64,000 bases of DNA from the NCBI RefSeq assembly GCF_900100085.1, contig NZ_FNEJ01000026.1, forward strand, positions 1 through 64,000, written 5' to 3'. The notes beneath the pieces are model-generated. The model had not been told where the DNA came from, ran no database searches, and worked only from the letters and a program-made list of their open reading frames with translations. The DNA comes from Salipiger marinus. Lineage in GTDB: Bacteria; Pseudomonadota; Alphaproteobacteria; Rhodobacterales; Rhodobacteraceae. Positions within the stretch are counted from its first letter, which is position 1, and every line of letters starts with the position of its first letter. Below are positions 54,503-64,000 of the stretch, piece after piece. Position numbers and translations under genes: made by a program.

Positions 54503-55093
54503 TCAGCGGGCCCGGGCCCAGACCTCGAAATCCGCGGCACAGGCCCGGCGCAGCCGCGCCTCCAGATCGGGGGGCAGGCTCAGATCCCCGCGCGGAGCGA
54601 CATTTTCCCGCGGCAGATCCAGCGCCAGCCCCAGCCGGTCCTCCAGAAATCCGACGATGGTGGCCTGATTCTCGTATTTGAACAGATGGGTGACGGCGGT
54701 GCCGTTGGGGCGCGGCTCGATGAACTTGGCCTGACTGCCGACATTGGCGCAGGGCGGGCGGTCACGCGAAAGATAGGCCTCCACGAACTGCGCGAAGCTC
54801 AGCCCCTTGGTGGAACTCGGCCGCCCGTCCAGAAAATCGCGCTGCCGATACCGGTACCACGAGCCAAGCCACGAGACCGGCTCGCGGATCACCGCCATAA
54901 GCTCCATCTCCGCCTCCATCTTGTCGAACATGGGCCGGAAAAAACGGTTGTAGCGGTAGACGGGGGCATGTTTCAGTTCGGGCGGATCAAGCACGGTCAT
55001 CGAGGCATGCGGCGCAAGGGCGGCCTCATAGGCGGAACTGCCCGTCTTGGGCACCGCCAGCAGCACCAGCCGCGCTTTCCAGAATATCAGCAT
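54503..55093 (-). CDS. Sulfotransferase-like family protein
   Basis: This 196-residue protein has the PAPS-binding signatures of the sulfotransferase fold: 5'-phosphosulfate loop LLAVPKTGSSAYE (about 11-23) and the 3'-phosphate region IREPVSWLGSWYRYR (about 69-83). The start at 55093 lies near a CtrA-like site, and the gene is divergent from recA. It converges on cckA with 3 bp between stop codons. Rhodobacterales often carry such genes of unknown acceptor; it might instead modify lipids or polysaccharide, but this is inference. Confidence 0.75.
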   Translation of the reverse strand: MLIFWKARLVLLAVPKTGSSAYEAALAPHASMTVLDPPELKHAPVYRYNRFFRPMFDKMEAEMELMAVIREPVSWLGSWYRYRQRDFLDGRPSSTKGLSFAQFVEAYLSRDRPPCANVGSQAKFIEPRPNGTAVTHLFKYENQATIVGFLEDRLGLALDLPRENVAPRGDLSLPPDLEARLRRACAADFEVWARAR

Positions 55094-55126
55094 CCACCGG
55101 CCTTTCTGCGTGAGGGTGTGTCACGG

Positions 55127-55141
55127 TAAACCACTTTTTAA
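55127..55141 (-). promoter_or_regulatory. CtrA-like site before the sulfotransferase gene
   Basis: TTAA-AAAGTGG-TTTA on the minus strand, one mismatch from consensus, lies 34-48 bp upstream of the sulfotransferase ATG. It is in an AT-rich pocket, so a chance match is possible. Confidence 0.3.
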
Positions 55142-55174
55142 CCGAAATAGGAAAAACTCGCTGTGACAAGGGGC

Positions 55175-55203
55175 TTGCACTGTTCCGCTTTTGGTCCCAT
55201 ATA
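55175..55203 (+). promoter_or_regulatory. Predicted sigma-70 promoter of recA
   Basis: TTGCAC (55175-55180) and CATATA (55198-55203), spaced 17 nt, lie directly before the LexA-type box. Confidence 0.55.
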
Positions 55204-55209
55204 GGTCAG

Positions 55210-55224
55210 GAACAAGAAGCGAAC
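55210..55224 (+). promoter_or_regulatory. LexA-type SOS box of recA
   Basis: GAAC-AAGAAGC-GAAC is a direct repeat spaced 7 nt, the alphaproteobacterial LexA site. It lies 6-20 bp after the predicted -10 and about 50 bp upstream of the recA start, so LexA would block transcription from the promoter above. Confidence 0.85.
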
Positions 55225-55274
55225 GAAAGCAGCGATTGCCGCTCCGGACGGGGTGTGGAATAAGGACCGAAACC

Positions 55275-56348
55275 ATGGCAACGGCAGATCTTCTGACAAT
55301 GGACAGCAAGCGCAACGCAGACCGCCAAAAAGCGCTCGACTCGGCGCTCGCCCAGATCGAGCGTCAGTTCGGCAAAGGGTCGATCATGAAACTGGGGGGC
55401 GCCAATGCCCTCAAGGATATCGAGTCGACCTCCACCGGCTCTCTGGGGCTCGACATCGCGCTTGGGATCGGTGGCCTGCCCAAGGGCCGGATTATCGAAA
55501 TCTACGGGCCCGAAAGCTCCGGCAAGACCACGCTGACCCTGCATGTGGTGGCCGAAGAGCAGAAAAAGGGCGGCGTCTGCGCCTTTGTGGACGCGGAACA
55601 CGCGCTTGATCCCAGCTATGCCCGCAAACTGGGCGTGGATCTTGAAGAGCTGCTGATCTCTCAGCCCGATACCGGCGAACAGGCGCTCGAGATCACCGAC
55701 ACGCTGGTGCGCTCCGGCGCGGTAAGCCTCGTGGTGGTGGACTCCGTGGCCGCCCTGACGCCCAAGAGCGAGCTTGAGGGCGATATGGGCGACAGTTCGG
55801 TGGGCGTGCATGCCCGGCTGATGAGCCAGGCCATGCGCAAGCTTACCGGGTCGATCAGCAAGTCGAACTGCATGGTGATCTTCATCAACCAGATCCGCAT
55901 GAAGATCGGCGTCATGTTCGGCTCGCCCGAGACCACGACCGGGGGCAATGCGCTGAAATTCTACTCCTCCGTGCGGCTCGACATCCGGCGCATCGGCGCG
56001 ATCAAGGACCGCGACGAGGTGGTGGGCAACCAGACCCGCGTGAAGGTGGTGAAGAACAAGGTGGCTCCGCCCTTCAAGCAGGTGGAATTCGACATCATGT
56101 ATGGCGAAGGCATCTCCAAGACCGGGGAACTGCTGGATCTGGGGGTCAAGGCCGGCGTGGTCGACAAATCCGGGGCGTGGTATTCCTATGGCGACGAACG
56201 CATCGGGCAGGGCCGGGAAAACGCCAAGACCTTCCTGCGCGAAAACACCCAGATCGCCCGGGATATCGAGGAACGCATCCGCAGTGCGCATGGGCTGGAT
56301 TTCCACATGTCCGAGGATGACGGGGACGCGGCTGTGACCGAAGAGTAA
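55275..56348 (+). CDS. recA: Recombinase RecA
   Basis: This 357-residue recombinase forms the strand-exchange filament and triggers LexA self-cleavage. The Walker A is GPESSGKTT (78-86), followed by [13 protein letters not shown], the L2 DNA-binding loop region ([16 protein letters not shown]) and a C-terminal acidic tail ([13 protein letters not shown]). The start at 55275 is fixed by homology. It is SOS controlled (promoter and LexA box at 55175-55224) and followed by repeat copy 8 and a terminator. Confidence 0.97.
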   Translation: MATADLLTMDSKRNADRQKALDSALAQIERQFGKGSIMKLGGANALKDIESTSTGSLGLDIALGIGGLPKGRIIEIYGPESSGKTTLTLHVVAEEQKKGGVCAFVDAEHALDPSYARKLGVDLEELLISQPDTGEQALEITDTLVRSGAVSLVVVDSVAALTPKSELEGDMGDSSVGVHARLMSQAMRKLTGSISKSNCMVIFINQIRMKIGVMFGSPETTTGGNALKFYSSVRLDIRRIGAIKDRDEVVGNQTRVKVVKNKVAPPFKQVEFDIMYGEGISKTGELLDLGVKAGVVDKSGAWYSYGDERIGQGRENAKTFLRENTQIARDIEERIRSAHGLDFHMSEDDGDAAVTEE

Positions 56349-56354
56349 GCGGGG

Positions 56355-56411
56355 CGGGGGCGCTGCCCCCGTCGCCTGCGGCGACTCCCCCGGGATATTT
56401 GGGGTCAGAAG
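56355..56411 (+). repeat. Dispersed GC-rich repeat, copy 8 (GGGATATTT subtype)
   Basis: GGGGGCGCTGCCCCC, stem GTCGCC/GGCGAC, TCCCCCGGGATATTT, then GGGGTCAGAAGAAAA. It starts 7 nt after the recA stop in the same polarity and is followed directly by a second hairpin. Confidence 0.8.
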
Positions 56412-56413
56412 AA

Positions 56414-56439
56414 AAGGCGCATCCCGCAGGATGCGCCTT
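56414..56439 (+). terminator. Terminator hairpin after recA
   Basis: The 11-bp stem AAGGCGCATCC with GGATGCGCCTT surrounds a 4-base loop and is followed by a T-rich GTTCTGTTCTG. It can stop recA transcription and possibly the convergent erpA transcript. Confidence 0.7.
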
Positions 56440-56487
56440 GTTCTGTTCTGGGATGCCGCGACCGGATCGCCCGGCCTGCGGTCGGGC

Positions 56488-56811
56488 TCAGATCGAGAAG
56501 CTGGTGCCGCAGCCGCAGGAGCTGGTGGCGTTGGGATTTTCGATCACGAAACGGGCGCCGATCAGCTCTTCGGAAAAGTCGATCACCGCATTGGCGAGGA
56601 AGGGCAGCGACACGGAATCGACCACCACCCGTTCCCCTTGGCCTTCCAGCACCAAATCGTCGGTGGCGGGGTCATCCAGCCGGATGTCATACTGAAAGCC
56701 GGAGCAGCCGCCGCCTTCGACCGCGATGCGCAGCGCCTTGCCCTGCGCATGGGCGCCGATCTCGGACAGGCGGGCATAGGCGCGCGGGGTTACTTTCGGG
56801 GGCAGGTTCAT
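56488..56811 (-). CDS. erpA: Iron-sulfur cluster insertion protein ErpA-like (A-type carrier)
   Basis: This 107-residue A-type scaffold/carrier passes Fe-S clusters to target enzymes. The three cysteine ligands are Cys36 (GGGCSGF), Cys99 and Cys101 (SSCGCGTSF). The N-terminus VTPRAYARLSEIG fits ErpA/IscA; the two are hard to separate by sequence, and no isc genes lie nearby, so ErpA is preferred. It converges on recA and is divergent from dgt (113 bp). Confidence 0.88.
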   Translation of the reverse strand: MNLPPKVTPRAYARLSEIGAHAQGKALRIAVEGGGCSGFQYDIRLDDPATDDLVLEGQGERVVVDSVSLPFLANAVIDFSEELIGARFVIENPNATSSCGCGTSFSI

Positions 56812-56923
56812 GGGTCACCTCAAAGGTTTATCTCCCGGACTGGTCATAATATAGGGATCCTTGGGACGGGCGGCAACCGGGGGCGGCGATCCGCAGCCGC
56901 ATAACGCAAAAAGGCTTGGCACG

Positions 56924-58096
56924 ATGGATGTTTACGCATGTGATCCCGCGCAGGCGCGGCCGCGCCGGGTGGCGGAGGAGGAAAGCGCCTTCCGCTCCTG
57001 CTTTCAGCGCGACCGGGACCGGATCATCCATTCCTCGGCCTTTCGCAGGCTCAAGCACAAGACGCAGGTGTTTGTGGAGCATGAGGGCGATTTTTACCGC
57101 ACCCGCCTGACCCACAGCATCGAGGTGGCGCAGGTGGCGCGCACCATCGCCAATGCGCTGGGGCTGAACACCGACCTGACCGAGGCGGTGGCGCTGGCGC
57201 ATGATCTGGGCCACACGCCGTTCGGCCATACCGGCGAGGATGCGCTGCATCTGCTGATGGCACCCTATGGCGGCTTCGATCACAACGCCCAGACCCTGCG
57301 CATCGTCACCTCGCTGGAGCGGCATTATGCCGAATTCGACGGGCTGAACCTGACATGGGACACGCTGGAAGGCATCGCCAAACATAACGGGCCGCTGCTG
57401 CCGCTGGCGCCGGGCAAGGCGCTGCCGCTGGCGCTGGCCGAATACAACGCCCATCACGATCTGGAACTCGACACCCATGCCTCGGGCGAGGCGCAGGTGG
57501 CGGCGCTCGCCGATGACGTGGCCTATAACAACCATGATCTGCAGGACGGGCTGCGGGCGGGGCTGTTCACCGAGGCCGAGATCGCCGATCTGCCGCTCAT
57601 CGCCCCCGCCTATGCCGAGGTGGACCGGCTTTATCCGGGGCTGGAGCCGATCCGCCGCCGCCACGAGGCGCTGCGCCGGGTGTTCGGCTATATGGTGTCG
57701 GACGTGATCGACACCAGCCGCGCCCGGATCACCGCCGCAGCCCCCGCCAGCGCCGACGCGATCCGCCGTCTGGGCCATCCGGTCATCGCGTTTTCCGATC
57801 CGATGTGGCGCGATCTGAAGCAGATCCGCGAATTCCTGTTCACCCGCATGTATCGCGCGCCCTCGGTGGTGGTGATCCGCGAAAAGGTGACCACGGCGCT
57901 GCTGGAGCTGTTTCCGCTTTATATGGCCGATCCGTCGCTGCTGCCCGAACGCTGGCAGGCGGCGGAGGCCGCGCGCGAGGGCGAGGTGCCGCTGGCGCGG
58001 CTGGTGGCGGATTACGTGGCGGGCATGACCGACCGCTATGCGCTGCAGCAGCATGCGCGGCTGACCGGCAAGGATATTCTTCACGACCGGGCCTGA
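56924..58096 (+). CDS. dgt: Deoxyguanosinetriphosphate triphosphohydrolase-like protein
   Basis: This 390-residue HD-domain enzyme splits dNTPs to nucleosides and triphosphate. Metal-binding residues are in FYRTRLTHSIEVAQ (His), VALAHDLGHTPFGHTGE (His-Asp pair) and a later Asp in VAALADDVAYNNHDLQD. The N-terminus has SAFRRLKHKTQVF. The ATG 56924 is the first at which homology begins. The standard alphaproteobacterial family name is dGTPase-like type 2. It is followed by the antiporter gene. Confidence 0.92.
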   Translation: MDVYACDPAQARPRRVAEEESAFRSCFQRDRDRIIHSSAFRRLKHKTQVFVEHEGDFYRTRLTHSIEVAQVARTIANALGLNTDLTEAVALAHDLGHTPFGHTGEDALHLLMAPYGGFDHNAQTLRIVTSLERHYAEFDGLNLTWDTLEGIAKHNGPLLPLAPGKALPLALAEYNAHHDLELDTHASGEAQVAALADDVAYNNHDLQDGLRAGLFTEAEIADLPLIAPAYAEVDRLYPGLEPIRRRHEALRRVFGYMVSDVIDTSRARITAAAPASADAIRRLGHPVIAFSDPMWRDLKQIREFLFTRMYRAPSVVVIREKVTTALLELFPLYMADPSLLPERWQAAEAAREGEVPLARLVADYVAGMTDRYALQQHARLTGKDILHDRA

Positions 58097-58177
58097 GACG
58101 GCACTGGACAGATCCGGGTGCGGCATCACTTCATGACCGGGCCCGGGCAGGGCGGTTGACAAGGGGACAGGCAGGGA

Positions 58178-60043
58178 ATGACGGACGCAGGAGTGGCGGG
58201 GATCGACCCGGTGCTGGGCTTTGCGCTTGTGGGGGCGCTTGGCGTCGGGTCGCAATGGCTGGCATGGCGGCTGAAACTGCCGGGCATCGTGGTGATGCTG
58301 CTGGCCGGGCTGGCGGCGGGGCCGGGGCTGGGCCTGCTGCTGCCCTCGGAACAGTTCGGCGCGCTGATGCAGCCCATGCTGGCCATCGCCGTGGCGATCA
58401 TCCTGTTCGAAGGCGGCATGACGCTGAACATCCAGAGCCTGCGCGACGCGACGGTGGGGGTGCGGCGTCTGGTGCTGATCGGGGCTCCGCTGGGCTGGGC
58501 TGTCTCGGCCCTGACGCTGCACTGGGTGGCGGGGCTGAGCTGGGAAAGCTCGGCGGTGTTCGGCGGCATCCTGATCGTGACCGGGCCCACGGTGATCGCG
58601 CCGCTCTTGCGGCAGGCGCGGCTGCGCAAGCGCCCGGCGGCGCTGCTGCAATGGGAGGCGATCGTCAACGACCCGATCGGCGCGCTGGCGGCGGTGCTGG
58701 CCTTCGAGCTGGTCTCGGTGCTGGCCGATGCCAGTTCCGTGGGCGGGGCGCTCGCTGATCTGGCCATGGGACTTGTCGTGGCCACCCTGCTGGGGGTCGC
58801 GGGCGGCTGGGGGCTGGTTCAGGCCTTCCGCCGCGGGCAGGTGCCGGAATACATGAAGGTGCCGGTGCTGTTCGTGTCGGTGCTGGCGGTGTTCGCGCTG
58901 GCGGATTCAGTGCTGCATGAAAGCGGGCTGCTGACCGTCACCATCATGGGGCTGTGGATCGCCAATTCCGGCCTGGCCAGCTATACCGAGATGCACCGCT
59001 TCAAGGAGCAGGCGACGATCCTGCTGGTCTCGGGCGTGTTCATCCTGCTGGCCGCCAACATGACGGTGGAGACGCTGGCGACGCTGGACTGGCGGGCGCT
59101 GGCCTTTGTGGTGGCGGTGATCCTTGTGGCGCGTCCGCTGCCGGTGCTGGTGTCGATGCTGGGCAGCAACGTGCCGTGGCGCGAACGGGTGCTGGTCGCC
59201 TTCACCGGGCCGCGCGGCGTGGTGCTGGTGGCGGTGGCGGGGCTGTTCGGCGAACGGCTGGCGGCGCTGGGGATCGAGGACGGTTCGCGGATCGGCACGC
59301 TGGCCTTTGCGCTGGTGGCGGCCACGGTGGTGCTGCACGGCTTCACGCTGACGCCGATGGCGCGGGCGCTGGGGCTGATCGCCTCCGACACGCCGGGCGT
59401 GCTGATCGTGGGCGGCAGCCGCTGGGCCACCGCCCTTGGTCTGGCGCTGAAGAAGCTGGAGGTGCCGGTGCTGGTGGCCGATCCCAACCACGCCCATCTG
59501 CGCCATGCCCGCGACGCGGGGCTGGAGACATTTTTTGGCGACATCCTGTCGGAGGCGGCAGAGCACCGGCTGGATCTGGTGAGCTACGACAAGCTGCTGA
59601 CCGCCACCGACAATGACGCCTATAACACGCTGGTCGCCACCGACCTTGCCCCGGAATTCGGGCGCGAACACGTGTTCCAGCTCAAGCGCGGGCGCGAGGC
59701 CTCGTCGCGGCACGCGCTGCCCGCCACGCTGGGGGGACAGCGGTTCGGCCCGGACGAGACGTTCTTCGAGGCCAATGCCCGGCTGGCCGAAGGCTGGGAG
59801 TTCCGGGTCACGCGGCTGTCGGAGGAGTTCACGCTTGAGGACTGGCGCGCCCATAACCCCGGCGCGGTGCCGGTGGCCGATCTGGGGCCCAATGGCACCT
59901 TCCGCCTGCTTGGCCCCGGACAACCCCCCAAGGAGACGGCGGGCACCCGGCTCGTGGCGCTGATCCCCGCCCGCGAGGACCGGCAGGAGGCCGCGCGTGC
60001 CGCCGATGCGGACAAAACCGGAGAGAGCACCGACAGCATTTGA
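58178..60043 (+). CDS. CPA-type cation/proton antiporter with a C-terminal TrkA-N-like domain
   Basis: The predicted protein has 621 residues. The first about 400 hold 12-13 transmembrane segments of the CPA1/NhaP-like exchanger type: [49 protein letters not shown] with the ND motif, and [16 protein letters not shown]. Then a Rossmann-like domain ([31 protein letters not shown]...[11 protein letters not shown]) resembles TrkA-N/KTN and would sense nucleotides. The last 100 residues are soluble. Exchange of Na+ or K+ for H+ is likely, but ion choice is unknown. Confidence 0.85.
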   Translation: MTDAGVAGIDPVLGFALVGALGVGSQWLAWRLKLPGIVVMLLAGLAAGPGLGLLLPSEQFGALMQPMLAIAVAIILFEGGMTLNIQSLRDATVGVRRLVLIGAPLGWAVSALTLHWVAGLSWESSAVFGGILIVTGPTVIAPLLRQARLRKRPAALLQWEAIVNDPIGALAAVLAFELVSVLADASSVGGALADLAMGLVVATLLGVAGGWGLVQAFRRGQVPEYMKVPVLFVSVLAVFALADSVLHESGLLTVTIMGLWIANSGLASYTEMHRFKEQATILLVSGVFILLAANMTVETLATLDWRALAFVVAVILVARPLPVLVSMLGSNVPWRERVLVAFTGPRGVVLVAVAGLFGERLAALGIEDGSRIGTLAFALVAATVVLHGFTLTPMARALGLIASDTPGVLIVGGSRWATALGLALKKLEVPVLVADPNHAHLRHARDAGLETFFGDILSEAAEHRLDLVSYDKLLTATDNDAYNTLVATDLAPEFGREHVFQLKRGREASSRHALPATLGGQRFGPDETFFEANARLAEGWEFRVTRLSEEFTLEDWRAHNPGAVPVADLGPNGTFRLLGPGQPPKETAGTRLVALIPAREDRQEAARAADADKTGESTDSI

Positions 60044-60095
60044 CCCGGCAGGCCAAAATGGTAGAGGACAGGCCGACCTTAGGGAGATCGAGCAC

Positions 60096-61838
60096 ATGAA
60101 CCTCTTCACCGACATCCGGAGCCTCGTGCTGCAGTCCATCGCCGCGCTTCAGGCCGAAGGCGCGCTGCCGGAGGGGCTCGACACCGGGGCCGTGACGGTG
60201 GAACCGCCGCGTGACGCCCTGCATGGCGACATGGCGACCAATGCCGCCATGGTGCTGGCCAAGCCCGCCGGGAAAAAGCCGCGCGACATCGCCGAGGCGC
60301 TGGCGGCGAAGCTGGGGCAGGATGCGCGCGTCACCTCGGCAGAGGTGGCGGGGCCGGGCTTTCTGAACCTGCGGCTTGGATCCGCCACATGGCAGGCGCT
60401 GCCCGCCAAGGTGCTGTCGGCGGGGCAGGATTATGGCCGGTCCGACATGGGGCAGGGGCAGAAGGTCAACGTGGAATATGTCTCGGCCAACCCGACGGGG
60501 CCGATGCATGTGGGCCATACCCGTGGCGCGGTGTTTGGCGATGCGCTGGCGTCGCTGCTGGCCTATGCTGGCTATGACGTGACGCGGGAATATTACATCA
60601 ACGACGGCGGCGCGCAGGTCGATGTGCTCGCCCGTTCCGTCTATCTGCGTTATCTGGAGGCGCATGGCCGGGCCGTGGATTTTGCCCCCGGCACCTATCC
60701 CGGCGATTACCTGATCCCGGCGGGGGAGCGGCTCAAGGAAAAGGTGGGCGACCGCTTTGTCGACGCCCCCGAGGATGAATGGCTGGAAGAGGTGCGCGAT
60801 TTCGCCACCGATGCCATGATGGACATGATCCGCGACGATCTGGACCTGCTGGGCGTCAAGATGGATCACTTCTTTTCCGAAAAGTCGCTTTATGGCACGG
60901 GCCGGATCGAGGCGGCGATCGAGGATCTGCGCGGCAAGGGCCTGATCTATCGCGGCACGCTGGAGCCGCCCAAGGGCAAGCTGCCCGAAGACTGGGAGCC
61001 GCGCGAGCAGACGCTGTTCAAATCCACCGAACATGGCGATGACGTGGACCGCCCGATCATGAAATCGGATGGCAGCTGGACCTATTTCGCCCCCGACATC
61101 GCCTATCATTACGACAAGATCACCCGCGGCTATGACCAGCTGATCGACGTGTTCGGCGCCGACCATGGCGGCTATGTCAAGCGGATGAAGGCGGCGGTCT
61201 CGGCCCTGTCCGGTGGCCGCGTGCCCTTGGACATCAAGCTGATCCAGCTGGTCAAGCTGTTCAAGAACGGCGAAGAATTCAAGATGTCGAAGCGCGCGGG
61301 CACCTTCATCACCCTGCGCGACGTGGTCGAGGAAGTGGGCCCCGGCGTGACGCGCTTTGTCATGCTGACCCGCAAGAACGATGCCGCGCTGGATTTCGAC
61401 TTTGCCAAGGCGGTCGAACAGAGCCGCGAAAACCCGGTCTTTTACGTGCAATACGCCCATGCCCGGGTCTGTTCGGTGCTGCGCAAGGCCAAGGAGGCCG
61501 GGGTCGACGTGTCCGACGCAGCCCTGGCGCAGGCCGACATGACCAAGCTGGACCATGACGCGGAGCTTGGGCTGATCCGCAAGCTTGCCGAATGGCCGCG
61601 TCTGGTGGAGATTGCCGCCAAGGGGCACGAGCCGCACAAGGTGGCGATCTGGCTCAACGAACTCGCCTCTGACCTGCACGGGCTCTGGAACCGGGGCCAT
61701 GATGAACCGTCCCTGCGCTTCCTTCAGGACGATCCGGCCACAAGCCAGAGCAAAATCGCGCTGGCCCGGTCCGTCGCGGTTGTTATTTCGGCGGGCCTTG
61801 GTATCTTGGGCGTGGCTCCGATGGAGGAGATGCGCTGA
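60096..61838 (+). CDS. argS: Arginyl-tRNA synthetase
   Basis: This 580-residue class I synthetase charges tRNA-Arg. The class signature is [13 protein letters not shown] (HIGH-type, HVGH), the second is KMSKRAGT (KMSK). An N-terminal Add1 domain (about 1-110) and C-terminal anticodon-binding helices (from about 460, [17 protein letters not shown]) are present. AGGGAG precedes ATG 60096. It starts the argS-SPOR-nagZ-scpA run. Confidence 0.97.
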   Translation: MNLFTDIRSLVLQSIAALQAEGALPEGLDTGAVTVEPPRDALHGDMATNAAMVLAKPAGKKPRDIAEALAAKLGQDARVTSAEVAGPGFLNLRLGSATWQALPAKVLSAGQDYGRSDMGQGQKVNVEYVSANPTGPMHVGHTRGAVFGDALASLLAYAGYDVTREYYINDGGAQVDVLARSVYLRYLEAHGRAVDFAPGTYPGDYLIPAGERLKEKVGDRFVDAPEDEWLEEVRDFATDAMMDMIRDDLDLLGVKMDHFFSEKSLYGTGRIEAAIEDLRGKGLIYRGTLEPPKGKLPEDWEPREQTLFKSTEHGDDVDRPIMKSDGSWTYFAPDIAYHYDKITRGYDQLIDVFGADHGGYVKRMKAAVSALSGGRVPLDIKLIQLVKLFKNGEEFKMSKRAGTFITLRDVVEEVGPGVTRFVMLTRKNDAALDFDFAKAVEQSRENPVFYVQYAHARVCSVLRKAKEAGVDVSDAALAQADMTKLDHDAELGLIRKLAEWPRLVEIAAKGHEPHKVAIWLNELASDLHGLWNRGHDEPSLRFLQDDPATSQSKIALARSVAVVISAGLGILGVAPMEEMR

Positions 61839-61922
61839 AACAGGCGCCGCCTCGGAGCTGACGGGCAGTGCAGGCAGGCTGACGGCGGAGCAACCGCCGG
61901 GGCCGGGGCAACCGAGGCAGAG

Positions 61923-62942
61923 ATGGCAGATTACACCTATGACGGGCCCGAAGCGCCCGCGCGCTCCGGACGTAACGTGGCCTCGCTCACCAACTGGGCC
62001 GGGGCTGCGGTGTCCTTCGCGTTGCTGATTGGCGTGGGCGTCTGGGGCTACAAGCTGATCGTGCGCGACATCACCGGCATTCCGGTGGTGCAGGCGATGG
62101 AAGGTCCGGTGCGCATCGCGCCCGACGATCCCGGCGGCACCCGCGCCAGCCATCAGGGCCTGTCGGTCAATGACGTGGCGGGCACCGGCACCGCCGCCCC
62201 CGCGCCCGACCGGCTGCTGCTGGCCCCGCGCGGCGTCAGCCTGACTGAGGAAGATGTGCCGCAGGAGGTGCTGACCGAAGCGCGCACTCCCGCCGATCGC
62301 ATCGCCCCCGCCGTGGTGGCGCCCGGTCCGGATGGGCCGGGGCTTGCAGCGGAAGAACAGGAGGGCCCGGCCCCGGTGCCGCCCGCCCTCGCGGATGCGG
62401 ACGTGGATCCCATTCAGGCGCTGGCCGACCAGATCGCCGCCGATGCCGTGCCGTTTTCCGAGCTGACCCCCGAGCCGCAGCCCGACCCCGCCGCCGATTT
62501 GGCGGGGGATCTGACCGAGCCGGTGGAGGAGGCGCCCGTGCAGGTCGCCGCCAATGTGCCCGCAGGCGCGCTGACCCGGTCGCTGCGGCCCGCGCAGCGC
62601 CCCGGCAATCTGGCGACACAGCCCGTGGCGCTGGCCACCGCCCCTGCCGCGCCCGAGGGGCCCGCCGAAATCTCGCCCGACACGCTGCCTGCGGGCACCC
62701 GGCTGGCGCAGCTTGGCGCCTATGACAGTCCGGAAACCGCACGCAAGGAATGGGACCGCTTCAGCGGCCGCTTTGGCGAATTCATGGAAGGCAAGGACCG
62801 CGTGATCGAACGCGCCACCTCCGGTGGCCGGGTGTTCTACCGGCTGCGTGCCGCCGGGTTCGAGGATCTGGCCGATGCCCGCCGGTTCTGCGCCGCCTTT
62901 GTCGCGGAAAATTCCGACTGTATCCCGGTGACGACGCGGTGA
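61923..62942 (+). CDS. SPOR domain membrane protein
   Basis: This 339-residue protein has a short cytoplasmic start, one transmembrane helix (WAGAAVSFALLIGVGVWGYKLIV, about 29-52), and a long periplasmic Pro/Ala/Glu-rich linker. A C-terminal SPOR domain runs from about residue 262 (GTRLAQLGAYDSPETARKEW, FYRLRAAGFEDLADARRFC). SPOR binds septal peptidoglycan with stripped peptides, so a role in division or envelope is likely. The stop overlaps the nagZ GTG start by 3 nt (GTGA). Confidence 0.88.
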   Translation: MADYTYDGPEAPARSGRNVASLTNWAGAAVSFALLIGVGVWGYKLIVRDITGIPVVQAMEGPVRIAPDDPGGTRASHQGLSVNDVAGTGTAAPAPDRLLLAPRGVSLTEEDVPQEVLTEARTPADRIAPAVVAPGPDGPGLAAEEQEGPAPVPPALADADVDPIQALADQIAADAVPFSELTPEPQPDPAADLAGDLTEPVEEAPVQVAANVPAGALTRSLRPAQRPGNLATQPVALATAPAAPEGPAEISPDTLPAGTRLAQLGAYDSPETARKEWDRFSGRFGEFMEGKDRVIERATSGGRVFYRLRAAGFEDLADARRFCAAFVAENSDCIPVTTR

Positions 62943-63940
62943 GCCGCCCCGGAGCCACCATCCTTGCCCCGTCCGGCCTCCGGCTGAGCGGGGCCGAGGC
63001 GCGTTTCTTTGCGCAGGCCGATCCTTTCGGCTTCATCCTCTTTGCCCGCAACCTTGAAGATGCCGCGCAGATCCGCGGCCTGACCGACGAGCTGCGGCAG
63101 GTGGTGGGCCGCGACGCGCCGATCTTCATCGATCAGGAAGGCGGACGGGTGCAGCGACTGCGGCCGCCGCTCGCTACCGAATTCCTGCCGCCGCTTGACG
63201 AGGTGGCGCTTTATGGCCGCTATGCCGCGCGCGCGATGGAGCTGCGCTTCCGCATCATCGCGGCAGAGCTGCGCGCGCTTGGCATCGACGGCAACTGCGC
63301 GCCGATGCTGGATGTGGCCCGGCCCGCAACCCATGCCTTTCTGCGCAACCGCTGTTACGGCACCAGCACCGCGCAGGTGGTGACCATGGGGCAGGCGGCG
63401 GTGCGCGGCATGGTCGCGGGCGGCGTGCTGCCGGTGATGAAACATCTGCCCGGGCACGGGCTGGCGCAGCTTGACAGCCATCTGGATCTGCCGCGCATCA
63501 CCGCACCCCGCGCCGAACTGGAGGCGGTGGATTTTGCCGCCTTCCGGCCCTTTGCCGATCTGCCGCTGGCGATGACCGCGCATCTGGTGTTTGAGGGCAT
63601 CGCCCCGGACCCCGCCACGGTGTCGCCTACCATGATCTCGCTGATCCGGCAGGATCTGGGCTTTGCCGGGCTGCTGATGACCGATGACATCTCCATGCAG
63701 GCGCTGTCGGGGGACGTGGCCTCGCGCAGCGCCGCCGCCATCGCCGCAGGCTGCGATCTGGTGCTGCACTGCAACGGCGATGCGGAAGAACTGGCGCAGG
63801 TGGTCGCGGCCTCGGGCCAGCTTTCCGATGCAGCCCTGCACCGGGCCGAGGCGGCACTGGCCCGCCGCACCGCGCCACAGCCGGTTGACCTGACGGCGCT
63901 TCATGCGGAACGTAAGGCACTGGTGGCCGAGGGTCTCTGA
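62939..63940 (+). CDS. nagZ: Beta-N-acetylhexosaminidase
   Basis: This 333-residue family GH3 enzyme removes GlcNAc from anhydro-muropeptides during peptidoglycan recycling in the cytoplasm. It starts at GTG 62939, overlapping the SPOR-gene stop. Visible motifs: IDQEGGRVQRLR, the catalytic dyad loop MKHLPGHG...DSHLDLP (His181 area), and the nucleophile Asp249 in LLMTDDISM. No signal peptide is seen, consistent with a cytoplasmic NagZ. Confidence 0.93.
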   Translation: MSRPGATILAPSGLRLSGAEARFFAQADPFGFILFARNLEDAAQIRGLTDELRQVVGRDAPIFIDQEGGRVQRLRPPLATEFLPPLDEVALYGRYAARAMELRFRIIAAELRALGIDGNCAPMLDVARPATHAFLRNRCYGTSTAQVVTMGQAAVRGMVAGGVLPVMKHLPGHGLAQLDSHLDLPRITAPRAELEAVDFAAFRPFADLPLAMTAHLVFEGIAPDPATVSPTMISLIRQDLGFAGLLMTDDISMQALSGDVASRSAAAIAAGCDLVLHCNGDAEELAQVVAASGQLSDAALHRAEAALARRTAPQPVDLTALHAERKALVAEGL

Positions 63941-64000
63941 TGCAGGACGACAGTTTCGGCAATATCGAGACGCTCAGCGTCGCGGACCGGCTTGCCGCCG
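63940..64000 (+). CDS. scpA: Probable segregation and condensation protein A, N-terminal fragment
   Basis: Only the first 20 codons are inside the window, starting at ATG 63940 which overlaps the nagZ stop (TGATG). The peptide begins MQDDSFGNIETLSVADRLAA. The call rests mainly on gene order: SPOR protein-nagZ-scpA-scpB is conserved in Rhodobacterales. The fragment alone proves nothing about domain content. Confidence 0.5.
   Translation, partial: MQDDSFGNIETLSVADRLAA

Overview
The window is typical of an alphaproteobacterium of the order Rhodobacterales (Rhodobacter/Paracoccus/Roseobacter relatives). The evidence is a very GC-rich, tightly packed chromosome, a recA promoter with a GAAC-N7-GAAC SOS box, remains of an RcGTA-type gene transfer agent next to cysE, a Rhodobacterales-type Hint protein, a CckA hybrid kinase, and an E1-beta subunit with its own lipoyl domain. 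Almost everything is chromosomal housekeeping. I see no rRNA, tRNA or CRISPR array. The window begins inside an IS5-family (IS427-like) insertion sequence whose end coincides with the stop codon of a PHA depolymerase gene, and it ends a few codons into a probable scpA.

Layout. 1-9.8 kb: IS end, phaZ, a glutathione S-transferase, a VWA/CoxE-like protein, a small membrane protein, a GNAT acetyltransferase, prfC, a Rho-N-like small protein, a Hint protein, an SDR and an AlkC-like glycosylase. 9.8-18.7 kb: an orphan iron-binding protein with a possible iron operator, mazG, two tandem M20 amidohydrolases plus an agmatinase-family enzyme, a DUF1499 protein, prfA-prmC and a DUF4167 protein. 18.7-28.4 kb: the outer-membrane operon lptF-lptG-lptD-surA-pdxA, coupled by 1-4 nt overlaps and followed by ksgA; then pepA-holC. 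28.4-34.6 kb: retropepsin-like protease, MarC, ABC-F ATPase, ndk, DUF4112, Pmp3, TfoX-C protein and a class I aminotransferase.

34.7-38.9 kb holds a collapsed gene transfer agent cluster: a putative small terminase, an intact large terminase, the N-terminal part of the portal gene, and the C-terminal part of the giant tail/host-specificity gene joined out of frame. The capsid and most tail genes are gone. 38.9-49.2 kb: cysE, an MFS exporter, the pyruvate dehydrogenase operon pdhA-pdhB-pdhC with a promoter and inverted-repeat operator, ftsB, pgk, two cyclophilins and a FemAB/GNAT-like protein. 49.3-64 kb: guaB, an RsmB-type methyltransferase, cckA, a sulfotransferase-like gene, recA, erpA, dgt, a CPA-type cation/proton antiporter, then argS-SPOR-nagZ-scpA.

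The most notable non-coding feature is a dispersed repeat family of at least eight copies. Each copy has a conserved AAATATCCCGGGGGAG or AACTCCGGGGGA block, a variable stem that stays base-paired although its sequence changes between copies, and a GGGGGC-AGCG/AGAG-CCCCC type palindrome. Six of the eight lie 7-31 nt after a stop codon in the same polarity, which suggests a terminator or 3'-end element.
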